From Candidatus Heimdallarchaeota archaeon LC_2 (GTDB lineage Archaea; Asgardarchaeota; Heimdallarchaeia; Heimdallarchaeales; Kariarchaeaceae): a stretch of 64,000 nt of DNA. The notes beneath the pieces are model-generated. The model was not told where the DNA came from, ran no database searches, and saw only the letters and a list, made by a program, of their open reading frames with translations. The position numbers were made by a program, and so were the translations under genes. The stretch's first letter is position 1. The number at the start of each line of letters is the position of its first letter. Below, piece after piece: positions 1 through 8,650 of the stretch. The stretch is taken from NCBI GenBank assembly GCA_001940725.1, contig MDVR01000020.1, forward strand, positions 16,616-80,615. Reading direction: 5' to 3'.

Positions 1-1
1 T

Positions 2-259
2 ACTCAAATATCTAATAGTCAAATTAAAGTAATTGCAACTGCATTAGGTTGCCCATCTGATAAAAAATCAGGAATGATTATCAAAAGAAAAGCAGGAGAA
101 TTTGTAAAGAAAGGTGATACAATAATAGAGTTGTTTAGCTCCAGAGAAAATGCTTTGGATATTGCATTGCAAGCTGCAAGCGTTAAACCACCTTTCAGGC
201 AAGAAGGTATGGTTCTAGAAAGAATTGGCTCAGGTTCAATTGAACTGAATAGGACTTAA
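2..259 (+). CDS. deoA: AMP phosphorylase, C-terminal end (partial)
   Basis: The frame is open from the left edge to a TAA at 257-259, so only about 85 C-terminal residues are present. The piece resembles the C-terminal domain of archaeal AMP phosphorylase (thymidine phosphorylase family), which converts AMP and phosphate to adenine and ribose-1,5-bisphosphate. Visible traits are the KKGD turn followed by hydrophobic strand IIELF, then a helix and a closing KPPF. The assignment is strengthened by the next gene, which is ribose-1,5-bisphosphate isomerase, and by RuBisCO at 5.5 kb, the other two enzymes of the same pathway. The catalytic N-terminal part lies outside the window. Another pyrimidine-nucleoside phosphorylase-like enzyme is possible from sequence alone. 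Confidence 0.8.
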   Translation, partial: TQISNSQIKVIATALGCPSDKKSGMIIKRKAGEFVKKGDTIIELFSSRENALDIALQAASVKPPFRQEGMVLERIGSGSIELNRT

Positions 260-349
260 TATCTAAATACATAATAAACTATAATTTCCTATTCTAAACA
301 ATAAATCAAAGTCGATAATTATTAATTGTTTCAGAAAACTAAACCATGA

Positions 350-1282
350 ATGGATCTTTTATTAAAAGTTGCAGCAGATATTAAATCATTAAAAATTCAA
401 GGCGCAACAAATGTTGCAATAGATGGAGTGACTGCTTTTTCAAATTTTGTTAAACGACTTGATACTTCAATTGGAATTGAACTTTTTGAGACCAAGATTA
501 ATGAAGCCCATGATATTTTACTAAATACAAGACCAACTGAACCTGCGATGCGTAATGGTTTGAAAAAAGTGATTTATGATATGAATTCTGTTAAATCAGA
601 AGGTGTAGAAGAAATGGAAATCAAAGCCATCCAATCTTCCAATGATTATGTTAAATTACTAAAAAGTACTAAAGAAAAAATTATTCAAGCAGGGTCCCAA
701 AGAATTCAAGATGGATACACAGTTATGACTCATTGCCATTCATCAACAACCTCTGAAATATTCATTCGAGCTTTTGAATCAGGAAAAAATATTAAAGCAA
801 TATGTACAGAAACTAGACCTCGTTATCAAGGAAGACGAACTGCTAGAGAATTAGTTGAAGCAGGCATCCCCACTACTATGGTTGTAGATTCTTCGATGAG
901 GTGGATATTAAAAAAAGCGTCAATTGATATGATTGTTATTGGGATGGATGCAGTTACATCACAAGGTACTATATTAAATAAAATTGGTTCAAGATTACTA
1001 TCTTTAGCTGCAAAAGAAAGTGACATCCCATTTTATGTTGCTGGATCGTTATTAAAATTTGATTCGGATACAATATTCGGAATGCGTACAATTATTGAAA
1101 TGAGAGATGATACTGAAATTACATCTGATTGGATAGATGCACCATCAGGATTAAAGTTATTTAATCCTGCATTTGAAAGCGTATCGAGAGATCTAATTGA
1201 TGCATTAATTACAGAAGAAGGAGTTTTTCCACCTTCGATCGTGCATGAAATAGTAAGAACGACCTACCCTTGGATGCTTTGA
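350..1282 (+). CDS. ribose-1,5-bisphosphate isomerase
   Basis: Member of the eIF2B-like isomerase family, about 310 residues, close to the usual 310-325 of archaeal R15P isomerase. It converts ribose-1,5-bisphosphate from AMP phosphorylase to ribulose-1,5-bisphosphate for RuBisCO. The helical N-terminal part is followed by the Rossmann-like half with MTHCHSSTTSEIF (Cys129) and IVIGMDAVTSQGTI (Asp200), which occupy the positions of the Cys/Asp pair described for the Thermococcus enzyme. TRPRYQGRRTA and the KIGS segment are also family-typical. It follows the AMP phosphorylase gene by 90 bp in the same direction, so co-transcription is likely. The start is ATG at 350; an ATG four bases upstream is out of frame. 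A methylthioribose-1-P isomerase or eIF2B subunit is less likely given the neighbours. Confidence 0.9.
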   Translation: MDLLLKVAADIKSLKIQGATNVAIDGVTAFSNFVKRLDTSIGIELFETKINEAHDILLNTRPTEPAMRNGLKKVIYDMNSVKSEGVEEMEIKAIQSSNDYVKLLKSTKEKIIQAGSQRIQDGYTVMTHCHSSTTSEIFIRAFESGKNIKAICTETRPRYQGRRTARELVEAGIPTTMVVDSSMRWILKKASIDMIVIGMDAVTSQGTILNKIGSRLLSLAAKESDIPFYVAGSLLKFDSDTIFGMRTIIEMRDDTEITSDWIDAPSGLKLFNPAFESVSRDLIDALITEEGVFPPSIVHEIVRTTYPWML

Positions 1283-1382
1283 AAATCCTACTAGCTAAAC
1301 GATTAGTTTGATTCAATATTAAATTAAATCCATAATTTAATTCCATAACCGATTATTTTTTTACAACCACACAAAACGATAT

Positions 1383-2393
1383 ATGAAAGAGAAGTCAGTT
1401 ATCATGTCTACCAAAAAAAAATTAAAGAAGCTCACAATTCAACAAGAAATTCATGATCGAAATCCAGGTATGCCATTGGAGCTCGATTGGGTCAACGAAG
1501 TTAGAGTAAATATGAGTGCGGTTGAAAGAAGAGCTCAAACAATAGGAAAAAGAAGATCTATAAAAAAACAGTGGCAAGCTGCGTGGTTATTGAAGGCAGT
1601 TTCTTGCATTGATTTAACAACCCTTGCAGGAGATGATACGCCAGGTAGAGTTAAAAGACTATGTGCAAAGGCAAGACAACCGGTTAGAAAGGATATTTTA
1701 AATTCTTATGAAATCGAGAATTTAAAAGTTGGAGCCGTTTGCGTATATCATAATAGGGTTGAAGAAGCTGTAAAATCCTTAAATGGTAGTAATATCCCTG
1801 TCGCTGCAGTTTCAACAGGGTTTCCAGCAGGTCAAATCTCTTTAGAAGAAAAAATTAGGCAAATTCAACAATCTGTTTCTGCTGGTGCTGTTGAAATTGA
1901 TATTGTAATCTCTCGAGATCATGTTTTAACAGGTGATTGGGAATCACTCTACTCTGAGGTTTCAGCCTTTCGTGAAGTTTGTGGAGCTGCTCATATGAAA
2001 ACAATTCTTGCGACTGGAGAATTAGCTACATTGAGACAAGTTGCGAAATCTAGCTTAGTTTGCATGATGGCTGGTGCTGATTTTATAAAAACTAGTACTG
2101 GTAAAGAAACCATAAATGCCACTTTAGAAGTGAGTTTAACTATGATACGCCAAATTAGGGAATATTATGACAGAACAGGTTATAAAATAGGTTTCAAGCC
2201 TGCGGGCGGTATCAGTAAGGCAAAACAAGCTCTAGCATGGCTTGCATTAATGAAAGAAGAATTAGGTAATGACTGGCTAAATTCAAATTTATTTAGGTTT
2301 GGAGCTAGTAGTTTACTAATGGATATTGAACGGCAGTTGGAACACAATCTAAGTAATCAATATTCTGCCTCGTATAGACACCCAATGGCATAA
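1383..2393 (+). CDS. deoC: deoxyribose-phosphate aldolase, eukaryote-like long form
   Basis: Cleaves 2-deoxyribose-5-phosphate to glyceraldehyde-3-phosphate and acetaldehyde through a Schiff-base lysine. At 336 residues it is longer than typical bacterial DeoC (about 220-260) and carries the N-terminal extension and the DLTTLAGDDTP / RLCAKARQPVRKD segment that I associate with human-type DERA. The Schiff-base lysine is in FIKTSTGKE, and KPAGGI is the phosphate-binding strand. The start is ATG 1383, or ATG 1404 (MSTKKK), both before the conserved region. The next gene begins directly after its stop codon, which indicates a two-gene unit that disposes of the acetaldehyde product. Confidence 0.9.
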   Translation: MKEKSVIMSTKKKLKKLTIQQEIHDRNPGMPLELDWVNEVRVNMSAVERRAQTIGKRRSIKKQWQAAWLLKAVSCIDLTTLAGDDTPGRVKRLCAKARQPVRKDILNSYEIENLKVGAVCVYHNRVEEAVKSLNGSNIPVAAVSTGFPAGQISLEEKIRQIQQSVSAGAVEIDIVISRDHVLTGDWESLYSEVSAFREVCGAAHMKTILATGELATLRQVAKSSLVCMMAGADFIKTSTGKETINATLEVSLTMIRQIREYYDRTGYKIGFKPAGGISKAKQALAWLALMKEELGNDWLNSNLFRFGASSLLMDIERQLEHNLSNQYSASYRHPMA

Positions 2394-4799
2394 GTGATAA
2401 ATATGAATGTAAAAGAAATATTTGAAACTATGGAATACGGACCTGCACCTGAAACAAGTAAATTTGCTGAAGAATGGCTCGCAAGTCACGATCGAAAATT
2501 TAAATTATATATAGATGGAAAATGGACTAATCCTAAATCAGAAAAATATTTTGACACGATTAATCCAGCAAATAAAGAAGTACTTGCCCAAGTGGCTGAA
2601 GCTAACAAAGAAGACGTTGATGATGCAGTCAGAGCTGCAAAGATTGCTCAGATAAAATGGAAGAAATTAGGAGGTCATGGCAGAGCGAGATATATTTACG
2701 CATTGGCTCGTCAGATTCAGAAAAATTCACGTTTATTTGCAGTTATTGAAACCATGGATAATGGAAAACCAATTAGGGAATCCAGAGATATTGATATCCC
2801 TTTAGCTGCAAGGCATTTGTATCATCACGCGGGATGGGCACAGCTTATGGATAAAGAATTTAAAGATTACGAACCTTTAGGTGTTGTTGGTGGAATTGTT
2901 CCTTGGAATTTTCCTTTGTTAATATTTATCTGGAAAATAGCACCAGCTTTGGCAATGGGTAATACATTTGTATTAAAACCTGCAAAGTTGACTTCATTAT
3001 CAGTTTTATTATTTGCAGAAATGTGTCACAATGTTGGATTACCCCCTGGCGTTCTTAACATAACAACTGGTACCGGAAGTAGAACGGGTCAGTATATAAC
3101 AAAACATCAAGATATAGCAAAAATTACATTCACTGGATCGACAAGTGTTGGGAGAATATTAAGAAAAACTATTGCTGGTAGTGGAAAAAAGATAACATTA
3201 GAACTAGGAGGAAAGTCTCCTTTCCTAGTATTTGATGATGCAGATATTGATAGTTCTATTGAGGGTTTGGTTGATGCAATCTGGTTCAATCAAGGTCAAG
3301 TGTGTTGTGCTGGATCGAGGCTATTGGTTCAAGAAAACATAGCAGAACGATTTATTGAGAAATTAAAAACAAGGATGAAACAACTTAGAGTAGGAAATCC
3401 AATGGACAAGGCGATTGACATTGGTGCCATGGTTGATAAAAATCAATTTGAGACTGTTGATAGTTATGTCAAAATTGGAGTTAAAGAAGGAGGTACTAAA
3501 TGGCAACCTGATTTGAAATGTCCCGATAATGGATATTATTATCTTCCCACTTTATTTACAGATGTATCTCCCTCTGACACTATTGTTATTGAGGAAATTT
3601 TCGGTCCTGTACTGGTGAGTATGACATTCAGAACACCTTCTGAGGCTATTGAATTAGCAAACAATTCAAGATATGGTTTGGCAGCTAGTGTATGGACAGA
3701 AAACATTAATTTAGCATTAGATGTCGCACCCGCTCTCAAAGCTGGAACCGTATGGATAAATTGTACAAATATGTTTGATGGTGCATCCGGTTTTGGAGGT
3801 TATCGTGAATCTGGTTTTGGAAGAGAGGGGGGTATCGAAGGATTATGGGACTTTATAAAACCGATTTGGGAAAAACATTTCAAGGAAAAACCTATCTCAC
3901 CTGTAAAACAAATTGCTGAAAAATCGGTTGGAAATGGAAAAGATTCGTCCTCTTTCATTGACAAAACTGCAAAAATGTATATTGGTGGGAAACAAGCAAG
4001 ACCAGACAATGGATATAGTCTGATAATTAAAAATTCGGGAGGTAACATTGTTGGAGAAGTTGGGCATGGAAATCGAAAAGATATCAGGAATGCAGTAGAA
4101 GCAGCTCACGCATGTAAGAAATGGGTTTCCGCAACAGCACATAATAGAGCTCAAGTTATTTACTATATTGCAGAAAATCTTGACTTCAGGAAGAAAGAAT
4201 TTGCCGAAAGAATTCAAGATATGACTGGAGCTTCAGAAAAAATTGCACTAAAGGAGGTTGACCTTTCTATTGAGAGACTATATTATTACGCATCACAAGC
4301 AGATAAATATGATGGAAGAGTTCATCGAGTACCACAAAGAAATGTAACAATAGCAATGCCCGAACCGATTGGAATAATGGGAATTGCTTGTCCCGAGAAT
4401 TATCCACTCCTTGGTTTTATTTCAACTGTTATTCCACCCATTGCTATGGGTAATCGAGTTATTGCAATACCGTCGGAAAAATACCCTCTGAGTGCAACTG
4501 ATTTCTATCAAATATTAGAAACAAGTGATTTACCGGGTGGTACAATAAATATCATTACGGGGAATCAGAAGGAGCTAATTGAAGTTTTATCTAATCATAA
4601 TGATGTAGATGGAATTTGGTATTTTGGAACTGAAAACATATCAGAAATGATAGAGACAAATTCATCAGAAAATATGAAGAGAACCTGGTTAAATTTTGGC
4701 AAATTTAGAGATTGGTTCAATGAACAACATGGTTATGGGACTGAATTTCTAAGAAAAGCAACTGAAATTAAAAATATCTGGATTCCTTATGGAGAATAA
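2394..4799 (+). CDS. two-domain aldehyde dehydrogenase, ALDH16-like
   Basis: About 800 residues, with two aldehyde dehydrogenase domains in one chain. Domain 1 (about residues 30-480) is complete: VPWNFPLL, the general-base glutamate Glu270 in LELGGKSP, and the nucleophile Cys304 in GQVCCAGSR. Domain 2 (about 520-800) keeps the NAD-fold landmarks (ACPENYPLL, GNRVIAIPSEKYPL, LPGGTINIITG) but lacks the GQxC cysteine region and ends in WIPYG. This matches the layout of the ALDH16 family, in which the second domain is catalytically dead. It probably oxidises the acetaldehyde made by DeoC just upstream. GTG 2394 abuts the deoC stop; ATG 2403 or ATG 2430 are alternative starts. Acylating activity (acetyl-CoA product) cannot be excluded. 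Confidence 0.88.
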   Translation: MINMNVKEIFETMEYGPAPETSKFAEEWLASHDRKFKLYIDGKWTNPKSEKYFDTINPANKEVLAQVAEANKEDVDDAVRAAKIAQIKWKKLGGHGRARYIYALARQIQKNSRLFAVIETMDNGKPIRESRDIDIPLAARHLYHHAGWAQLMDKEFKDYEPLGVVGGIVPWNFPLLIFIWKIAPALAMGNTFVLKPAKLTSLSVLLFAEMCHNVGLPPGVLNITTGTGSRTGQYITKHQDIAKITFTGSTSVGRILRKTIAGSGKKITLELGGKSPFLVFDDADIDSSIEGLVDAIWFNQGQVCCAGSRLLVQENIAERFIEKLKTRMKQLRVGNPMDKAIDIGAMVDKNQFETVDSYVKIGVKEGGTKWQPDLKCPDNGYYYLPTLFTDVSPSDTIVIEEIFGPVLVSMTFRTPSEAIELANNSRYGLAASVWTENINLALDVAPALKAGTVWINCTNMFDGASGFGGYRESGFGREGGIEGLWDFIKPIWEKHFKEKPISPVKQIAEKSVGNGKDSSSFIDKTAKMYIGGKQARPDNGYSLIIKNSGGNIVGEVGHGNRKDIRNAVEAAHACKKWVSATAHNRAQVIYYIAENLDFRKKEFAERIQDMTGASEKIALKEVDLSIERLYYYASQADKYDGRVHRVPQRNVTIAMPEPIGIMGIACPENYPLLGFISTVIPPIAMGNRVIAIPSEKYPLSATDFYQILETSDLPGGTINIITGNQKELIEVLSNHNDVDGIWYFGTENISEMIETNSSENMKRTWLNFGKFRDWFNEQHGYGTEFLRKATEIKNIWIPYGE

Positions 4800-4837
4800 T
4801 CTTCATTGCATCTAAAACAATATTCTAGCAAATTTAC

Positions 4838-5176
4838 CTAATTTATTTCTGCCTTAATTTCATCTTCAACCTCGTTTGGTAAAACAAATATAAGTGTGTC
4901 AAGGAGAGATTGATAAAATTCAACTTCATTAATTTTCAAGCCTTCAGCAACTTCTGAAAACTCATCCTGAGTCGCCACCCTATAATACACTCTCCTCATG
5001 TCAAATAAATTTGGTATCCGCACGATTATGCCTTTTTCCCTCAATCGGCGTAATGCATATTTGATGTCTTTTCGTTCAAAATGAGGGAGCGAGATATTGA
5101 TTTGGCTTGGAGTTAATGAATCTTGATTATTGAATAATTTCAGAATTTCATTTGTGGGTTTAGGGAGCTTAACCAT
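4838..5176 (-). CDS. small winged-helix DNA-binding regulator
   Basis: 112 residues. The N-terminal half reads as a winged helix: LTPSQINISL and the helix ERKDIKYALRRLREKGIIVRI, where the last part looks like the recognition helix running into the wing. The C-terminal half is acidic and helical, perhaps a dimerisation tail. It sits between the deoC/ALDH16 pair and the RuBisCO gene and is divergent from the latter, sharing a 320-bp control region with a clean palindrome at 5350-5366. I infer that it regulates itself and the RuBisCO gene. I do not recognise the exact family; a MarR/PadR-like or archaeal TrmB-like small wHTH would fit. Confidence 0.65.
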   Translation of the reverse strand: MVKLPKPTNEILKLFNNQDSLTPSQINISLPHFERKDIKYALRRLREKGIIVRIPNLFDMRRVYYRVATQDEFSEVAEGLKINEVEFYQSLLDTLIFVLPNEVEDEIKAEIN

Positions 5177-5349
5177 GATATCACCTAGGAGAAATCTAGT
5201 AACATTACTATATATCGTTGAATCATAATAAATACTTCTGCCAAAAATAACTTTCTATATAATGTATAACTTTCTTATTTTGGAAGTTTAGAAGCTTATA
5301 GAATTTAATTAAATGAGTATTAGGATATTATTAATAAACTTAATCAAAA

Positions 5350-5366
5350 AGTTGCATTTTGCAACT
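5350..5366. promoter_or_regulatory. palindrome AGTTGCA-TTT-TGCAACT, candidate operator
   Basis: A perfect 7-bp inverted repeat with a 3-nt spacer in the 320-bp divergent region between the winged-helix regulator (starting at 5176, minus) and RuBisCO (plus). It lies about 130 nt upstream of the RuBisCO start and about 175 nt from the regulator start. Its symmetry and the neighbouring DNA-binding gene make it a candidate operator. Nothing else in the region stands out apart from AT-rich sequence and a TATA-like stretch near 5460-5468. Confidence 0.5.
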
Positions 5367-5495
5367 AGATAACCAAAATTGTCAATTGGATAAAAATTAT
5401 TTTTTCCAAGTATAGTATGATTATGAAGAATAGCAATGAAATGAAACTGAGCAAAACGATAAAATATTAGAATGAATTTTCTAAATAGAGTAAGC

Positions 5496-6809
5496 ATGTC
5501 ATATCAAGATAAAGAATTCTTTCAATTGGATTTCAATGCAGATCCCGAGGAGAATGTGATTGTAACATTTGATGTTCACACATCAGCAGATAAAATGGAC
5601 CGAGTCTACCGTGAAATCCCTGCTGAATCAAGTATTGGGACTTGGCAACCAGTTGGAGCAATGACAGATAAAATTCTTACACAATATTCTGCAAAAACCT
5701 TTGATGTTGTGAAAATAAATGAATCATTTTCAAAAATTAAAGTTGCATATCCAATTGACCTATTTGAACCTAACAATGTCCCACAAATGCTTTCATTATT
5801 TGCAGGCAATGTATTTGGTATGAACACAGTACCGATGCTCAGAGTTGATAGTGTAGAAATTCCAAATGAACTTGTTAATAGCTATCCTGGGCCTGCCTTT
5901 GGTCCGCAAGGAATATACAACATTATTGGAATAAATGAAGGACCTATACTTGGAACAATTGTCAAACCTAAACTAGGCTCTCCACCACCAGTTCATGCAC
6001 AAACGACATACGATAGTTGGAGAGGAGCTAATGAAGAAGGTGGTATCACATGGGTAAAAGATGATGAACCCCAAACTAATCAAGACTTCTGTCCATTCGA
6101 AGATAGAATTTCGAGGGTTCTAGAATATGCAGATCAAATAAAATCTGATCAAGGTCGAAATGTAATATATGCATGCAATATTACTGGACCCATCAATACA
6201 ATGTTAAAACGAGCAGAGTATGTGGTAGATCATGGTGGAAAATGCTTGATGATTGATGTTATAACAACTGGTTTTTCAGCAGTACAACACATTAGGGAAC
6301 AAGATTTTGGATTGCCTATTCACGCTCATAGGGCAATGCATGGAGCGATCACAAAGCACCAGCAACATGGAATACATATGGAAGTTCTAGCAAAAATGTT
6401 TAGGCTTGTTGGTGTTGATGGAATTCATACAGGAACTATTTTTGGTAAAATGGGATATGGAAACCTTGAAGAAGATAGAGATGAAGTACTACGGAGTAAC
6501 CACGCATTATTGAATAATGAGTTTGGTAATTTGAAACCTGTCATCCCGATAGCTTCTGGTGGTGTTGGAGTAAAAAATATTGGTAAAATTATTAATGCAT
6601 TGAAACCTCATGTGGTTATAACTGCAGGTGGTGGAGTTCATGGCCACCCTGACGGAACCAGAGCTGGAGCTACTTCAATGGTACAAGCTAAAGAAGCAGC
6701 CTTACAAGGAATATTAGAAGAGGAAGACCTCATTAAATGGTCAAAAGAAAATGATAAAAATGAGCTCTATAAAGCTTTAATTCATCAAACTGATGGATAT
6801 TCACGATAA
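5496..6809 (+). CDS. rbcL: ribulose-1,5-bisphosphate carboxylase, form III
   Basis: Carboxylates RuBP to two 3-phosphoglycerate, the last step of the archaeal AMP pathway. Active-site landmarks are all present: GTIVKPKLG (catalytic Lys157 region), the carbamylated lysine with its metal ligands in WVKDDEP (Lys188, Asp190, Glu191), HAHRAMHGA, loop 6 in TGTIFGKMGYG, and SGGV / GGGVHGHPDG for phosphate binding. About 437 residues, normal for form III. The start is placed at ATG 5496 (MSYQDKEF) and not at ATG 5472, because a TATA-like ATAAAATATT at 5459-5468 would put transcription start near 5489. With the first two genes of the window it completes AMP to RuBP to 3-PG. The neighbouring regulator and palindrome may control it. 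Confidence 0.95.
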   Translation: MSYQDKEFFQLDFNADPEENVIVTFDVHTSADKMDRVYREIPAESSIGTWQPVGAMTDKILTQYSAKTFDVVKINESFSKIKVAYPIDLFEPNNVPQMLSLFAGNVFGMNTVPMLRVDSVEIPNELVNSYPGPAFGPQGIYNIIGINEGPILGTIVKPKLGSPPPVHAQTTYDSWRGANEEGGITWVKDDEPQTNQDFCPFEDRISRVLEYADQIKSDQGRNVIYACNITGPINTMLKRAEYVVDHGGKCLMIDVITTGFSAVQHIREQDFGLPIHAHRAMHGAITKHQQHGIHMEVLAKMFRLVGVDGIHTGTIFGKMGYGNLEEDRDEVLRSNHALLNNEFGNLKPVIPIASGGVGVKNIGKIINALKPHVVITAGGGVHGHPDGTRAGATSMVQAKEAALQGILEEEDLIKWSKENDKNELYKALIHQTDGYSR

Positions 6810-7511
6810 TTAAACCCCTCCAACAAAAAATCCATCATTTGGCGGATCTATGAAATCGAACAGTTTAGCAAATCCAATGTAATTTGTATACAACGATCGT
6901 CTTTTTAAAAATTTGAATTCAAATAAACCTGGAGTAATTCGGGGGATAGGCAGCTCATCATAATTTTTATTGGGTAAGAGTTTACCTTTTTGATATGCCA
7001 AATAACCAGTGCCATCTAATTCTAATATTGTTTCCGTGTTACGTTTTTCATCTTTCGCATGGATTTCGAAAAATCGAGCTGGAGTGTCAGTAGAGGCATT
7101 GAGAAGGATTGTTTCATAAACCGGCGGAACAATTACATATTCGAAAGGCTGAAGTGTAAAGTATACGAAATCAGTGACGTAACCCGGTTTTTCCCATCTT
7201 TGAATAATTGCTCTACATGTGACATCTAGTGCCTGGATAATTCTGCCAAATTTGTACCCTCTCTTAATATCAGGATATGATTGTCCTAACCATGTTTCAT
7301 TGAGTTTGTCTTCCTTTGTAGGAGGTAAAACTATCATATTAAATCCAGAATTTGAGTGTAGAGATCTATGCTCGGGAAGAACGATATTGTCATAAATCAC
7401 CCCAGAATTAGGAGGTAATGGTCTTGGATCACGAATAAAATCTCCCCTTTGAAAAATGGGAGTTCCATCTGAATGCCAGTCTAATGGCAAACCCAACGGT
7501 ATTTTCTCCAT
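6810..7511 (-). CDS. cupin-like beta-barrel protein, function unknown
   Basis: 233 residues, rich in strands and prolines, without signal peptide or membrane segment. The middle (about residues 90-165) reads like a cupin barrel: FGRIIQALDVTCRAIIQRW, then PFEYVIVPPVYETILLNA followed by ARFFEIHA. The VxPxxxExILLN pattern recalls archaeal cupin-type glucose-6-phosphate isomerase and related sugar-binding cupins, but the metal-binding histidine motif of that enzyme is not present, so I do not assign that activity. It converges on the RuBisCO gene, with its stop codon directly after the RuBisCO stop. No regulatory link is visible. Confidence 0.45.
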   Translation of the reverse strand: MEKIPLGLPLDWHSDGTPIFQRGDFIRDPRPLPPNSGVIYDNIVLPEHRSLHSNSGFNMIVLPPTKEDKLNETWLGQSYPDIKRGYKFGRIIQALDVTCRAIIQRWEKPGYVTDFVYFTLQPFEYVIVPPVYETILLNASTDTPARFFEIHAKDEKRNTETILELDGTGYLAYQKGKLLPNKNYDELPIPRITPGLFEFKFLKRRSLYTNYIGFAKLFDFIDPPNDGFFVGGV

Positions 7512-7662
7512 AGGATAAATTTAGTTTTTATAATATAAAATTCAATGCCTACTAATTGAAAAATTAATCTAGAAAAATAAAAATAAAATAAGAAATATAA
7601 TAGGGATTCTTCTATATCCTAACTGAAGTAATAAATACGCAAATAGGTTACAAAAACAATAA

Positions 7663-7755
7663 GGGCCAATAGCTCAGTCCGGTAGAGTACCTCCTTGGCG
7701 TAAAAATTACTTTCCAAATTGGAGGAAGCCGAGGGTTCAAATCCCCCTTGGTCCA
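7663..7755 (+). tRNA. tRNA-Ala (GGC anticodon) with intron
   Basis: Acceptor stem GGGCCAA pairs with TTGGTCC and contains the G3:U70 alanine identity pair; the discriminator is A. Anticodon stem CCTCC (7690-7694) pairs with GGAGG (7721-7725). The loop reads TTGGCG then resumes with T at 7720, so a 19-nt intron occupies about 7701-7719 at the canonical position after base 37. T loop is TTCAAAT. One A-C mismatch occurs in the T stem (GAGGG against CCCCC). No CCA is encoded beyond the discriminator. Confidence 0.9.
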
Positions 7756-7771
7756 TTTTTCCTTTTTTTTA
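7756..7771 (+). terminator. T-rich tract after tRNA-Ala
   Basis: Immediately 3' of the tRNA is a run of five T, two C, then eight T. Archaeal RNA polymerase terminates at oligo-T on the non-template strand, so this is a plausible terminator. No hairpin is needed or seen. Confidence 0.5.
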
Positions 7772-7795
7772 TACTCAAATATTTAAAATGATATA

Positions 7796-8494
7796 ATGAG
7801 TTTTCTTTCCAAATTGAATATTACATTTCATCAAATTAATTATTCTGTTAATAGCTCAAATAATCTCATTCCTAATCCAAATGAAGCACCAAACATTTTA
7901 CTTTCGAAAGTATCAACAATTCCAAGGGAAATTATTTCTGAATTTGAATATTTACAAGTATTTGATTTAGAAGATCTTTTGGAATTAGAGGAAAATAATA
8001 ATAATAATCCATCAATACCTTACATTGATATTAACAAAATTAAACTGAAAGTTATCTACCAAAGTCTAAAACTAAATAATATACCCGTTTTAACTCTTGA
8101 GATCCCTAATAATTTTGCAATAATTGCTATGGAGAAAAGAACATCATTTATTGATATCGCTTTGACATGGAGAGGGCTATTATTCAAGTGGATGAATATT
8201 GATCTAAACGAGATTGAAGAATTTTTAGAGTATTTTAATAATATCCAGATAAATATGAATCTGCCTGAATTAATTACAGATACCAGATCTTGGAGTTTTT
8301 CACAAATGAAAAAAATTAGTCCTTCAGATTTATCAGTTTACCTTTCAAATTTTGATATTTTTTCTTCTATCGAGGATTATTGTAACAAATTGCAAATATC
8401 AAAGTACCAAAGTGAAATCAATCAACATTCGGTCATAAATCAGATTTATCAAATTGAATTTATTTTATGGTATGCTATGAAAATGAAAAATTAA
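7796..8494 (+). CDS. protein of unknown function
   Basis: 232 residues, acidic, asparagine-rich, with no signal peptide and no transmembrane segment that I can see. A low-complexity stretch of glutamate and asparagine near residues 60-76 (LELEENNNNN) separates an N-terminal part from a helical C-terminal part. I recognise no family. It starts 40 bp after the tRNA-Ala gene and has its own ATG at 7796; the coding frame is long and uninterrupted with the same AT-rich codon use as neighbours, so I take it as a real gene. Probably a lineage-specific protein. Confidence 0.6.
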   Translation: MSFLSKLNITFHQINYSVNSSNNLIPNPNEAPNILLSKVSTIPREIISEFEYLQVFDLEDLLELEENNNNNPSIPYIDINKIKLKVIYQSLKLNNIPVLTLEIPNNFAIIAMEKRTSFIDIALTWRGLLFKWMNIDLNEIEEFLEYFNNIQINMNLPELITDTRSWSFSQMKKISPSDLSVYLSNFDIFSSIEDYCNKLQISKYQSEINQHSVINQIYQIEFILWYAMKMKN

Positions 8495-8650
8495 CATTAA
8501 TCACTTAATATTTAGAAATCTCAATGTTTATTTTGTCTAATGGATTGTTTTTTTTAATTGAAAATCAAATTCGAGAGAGAACTAATTACAAAATTTATAA
8601 CTGAGATTTAATCCTATAAGTTTGCAAGCTTTGTTTGCAATATTATTGTT

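Noticed and set aside
6810..7511. Cupin-type glucose-6-phosphate isomerase
   Set aside because: Metal-binding histidine motif absent.
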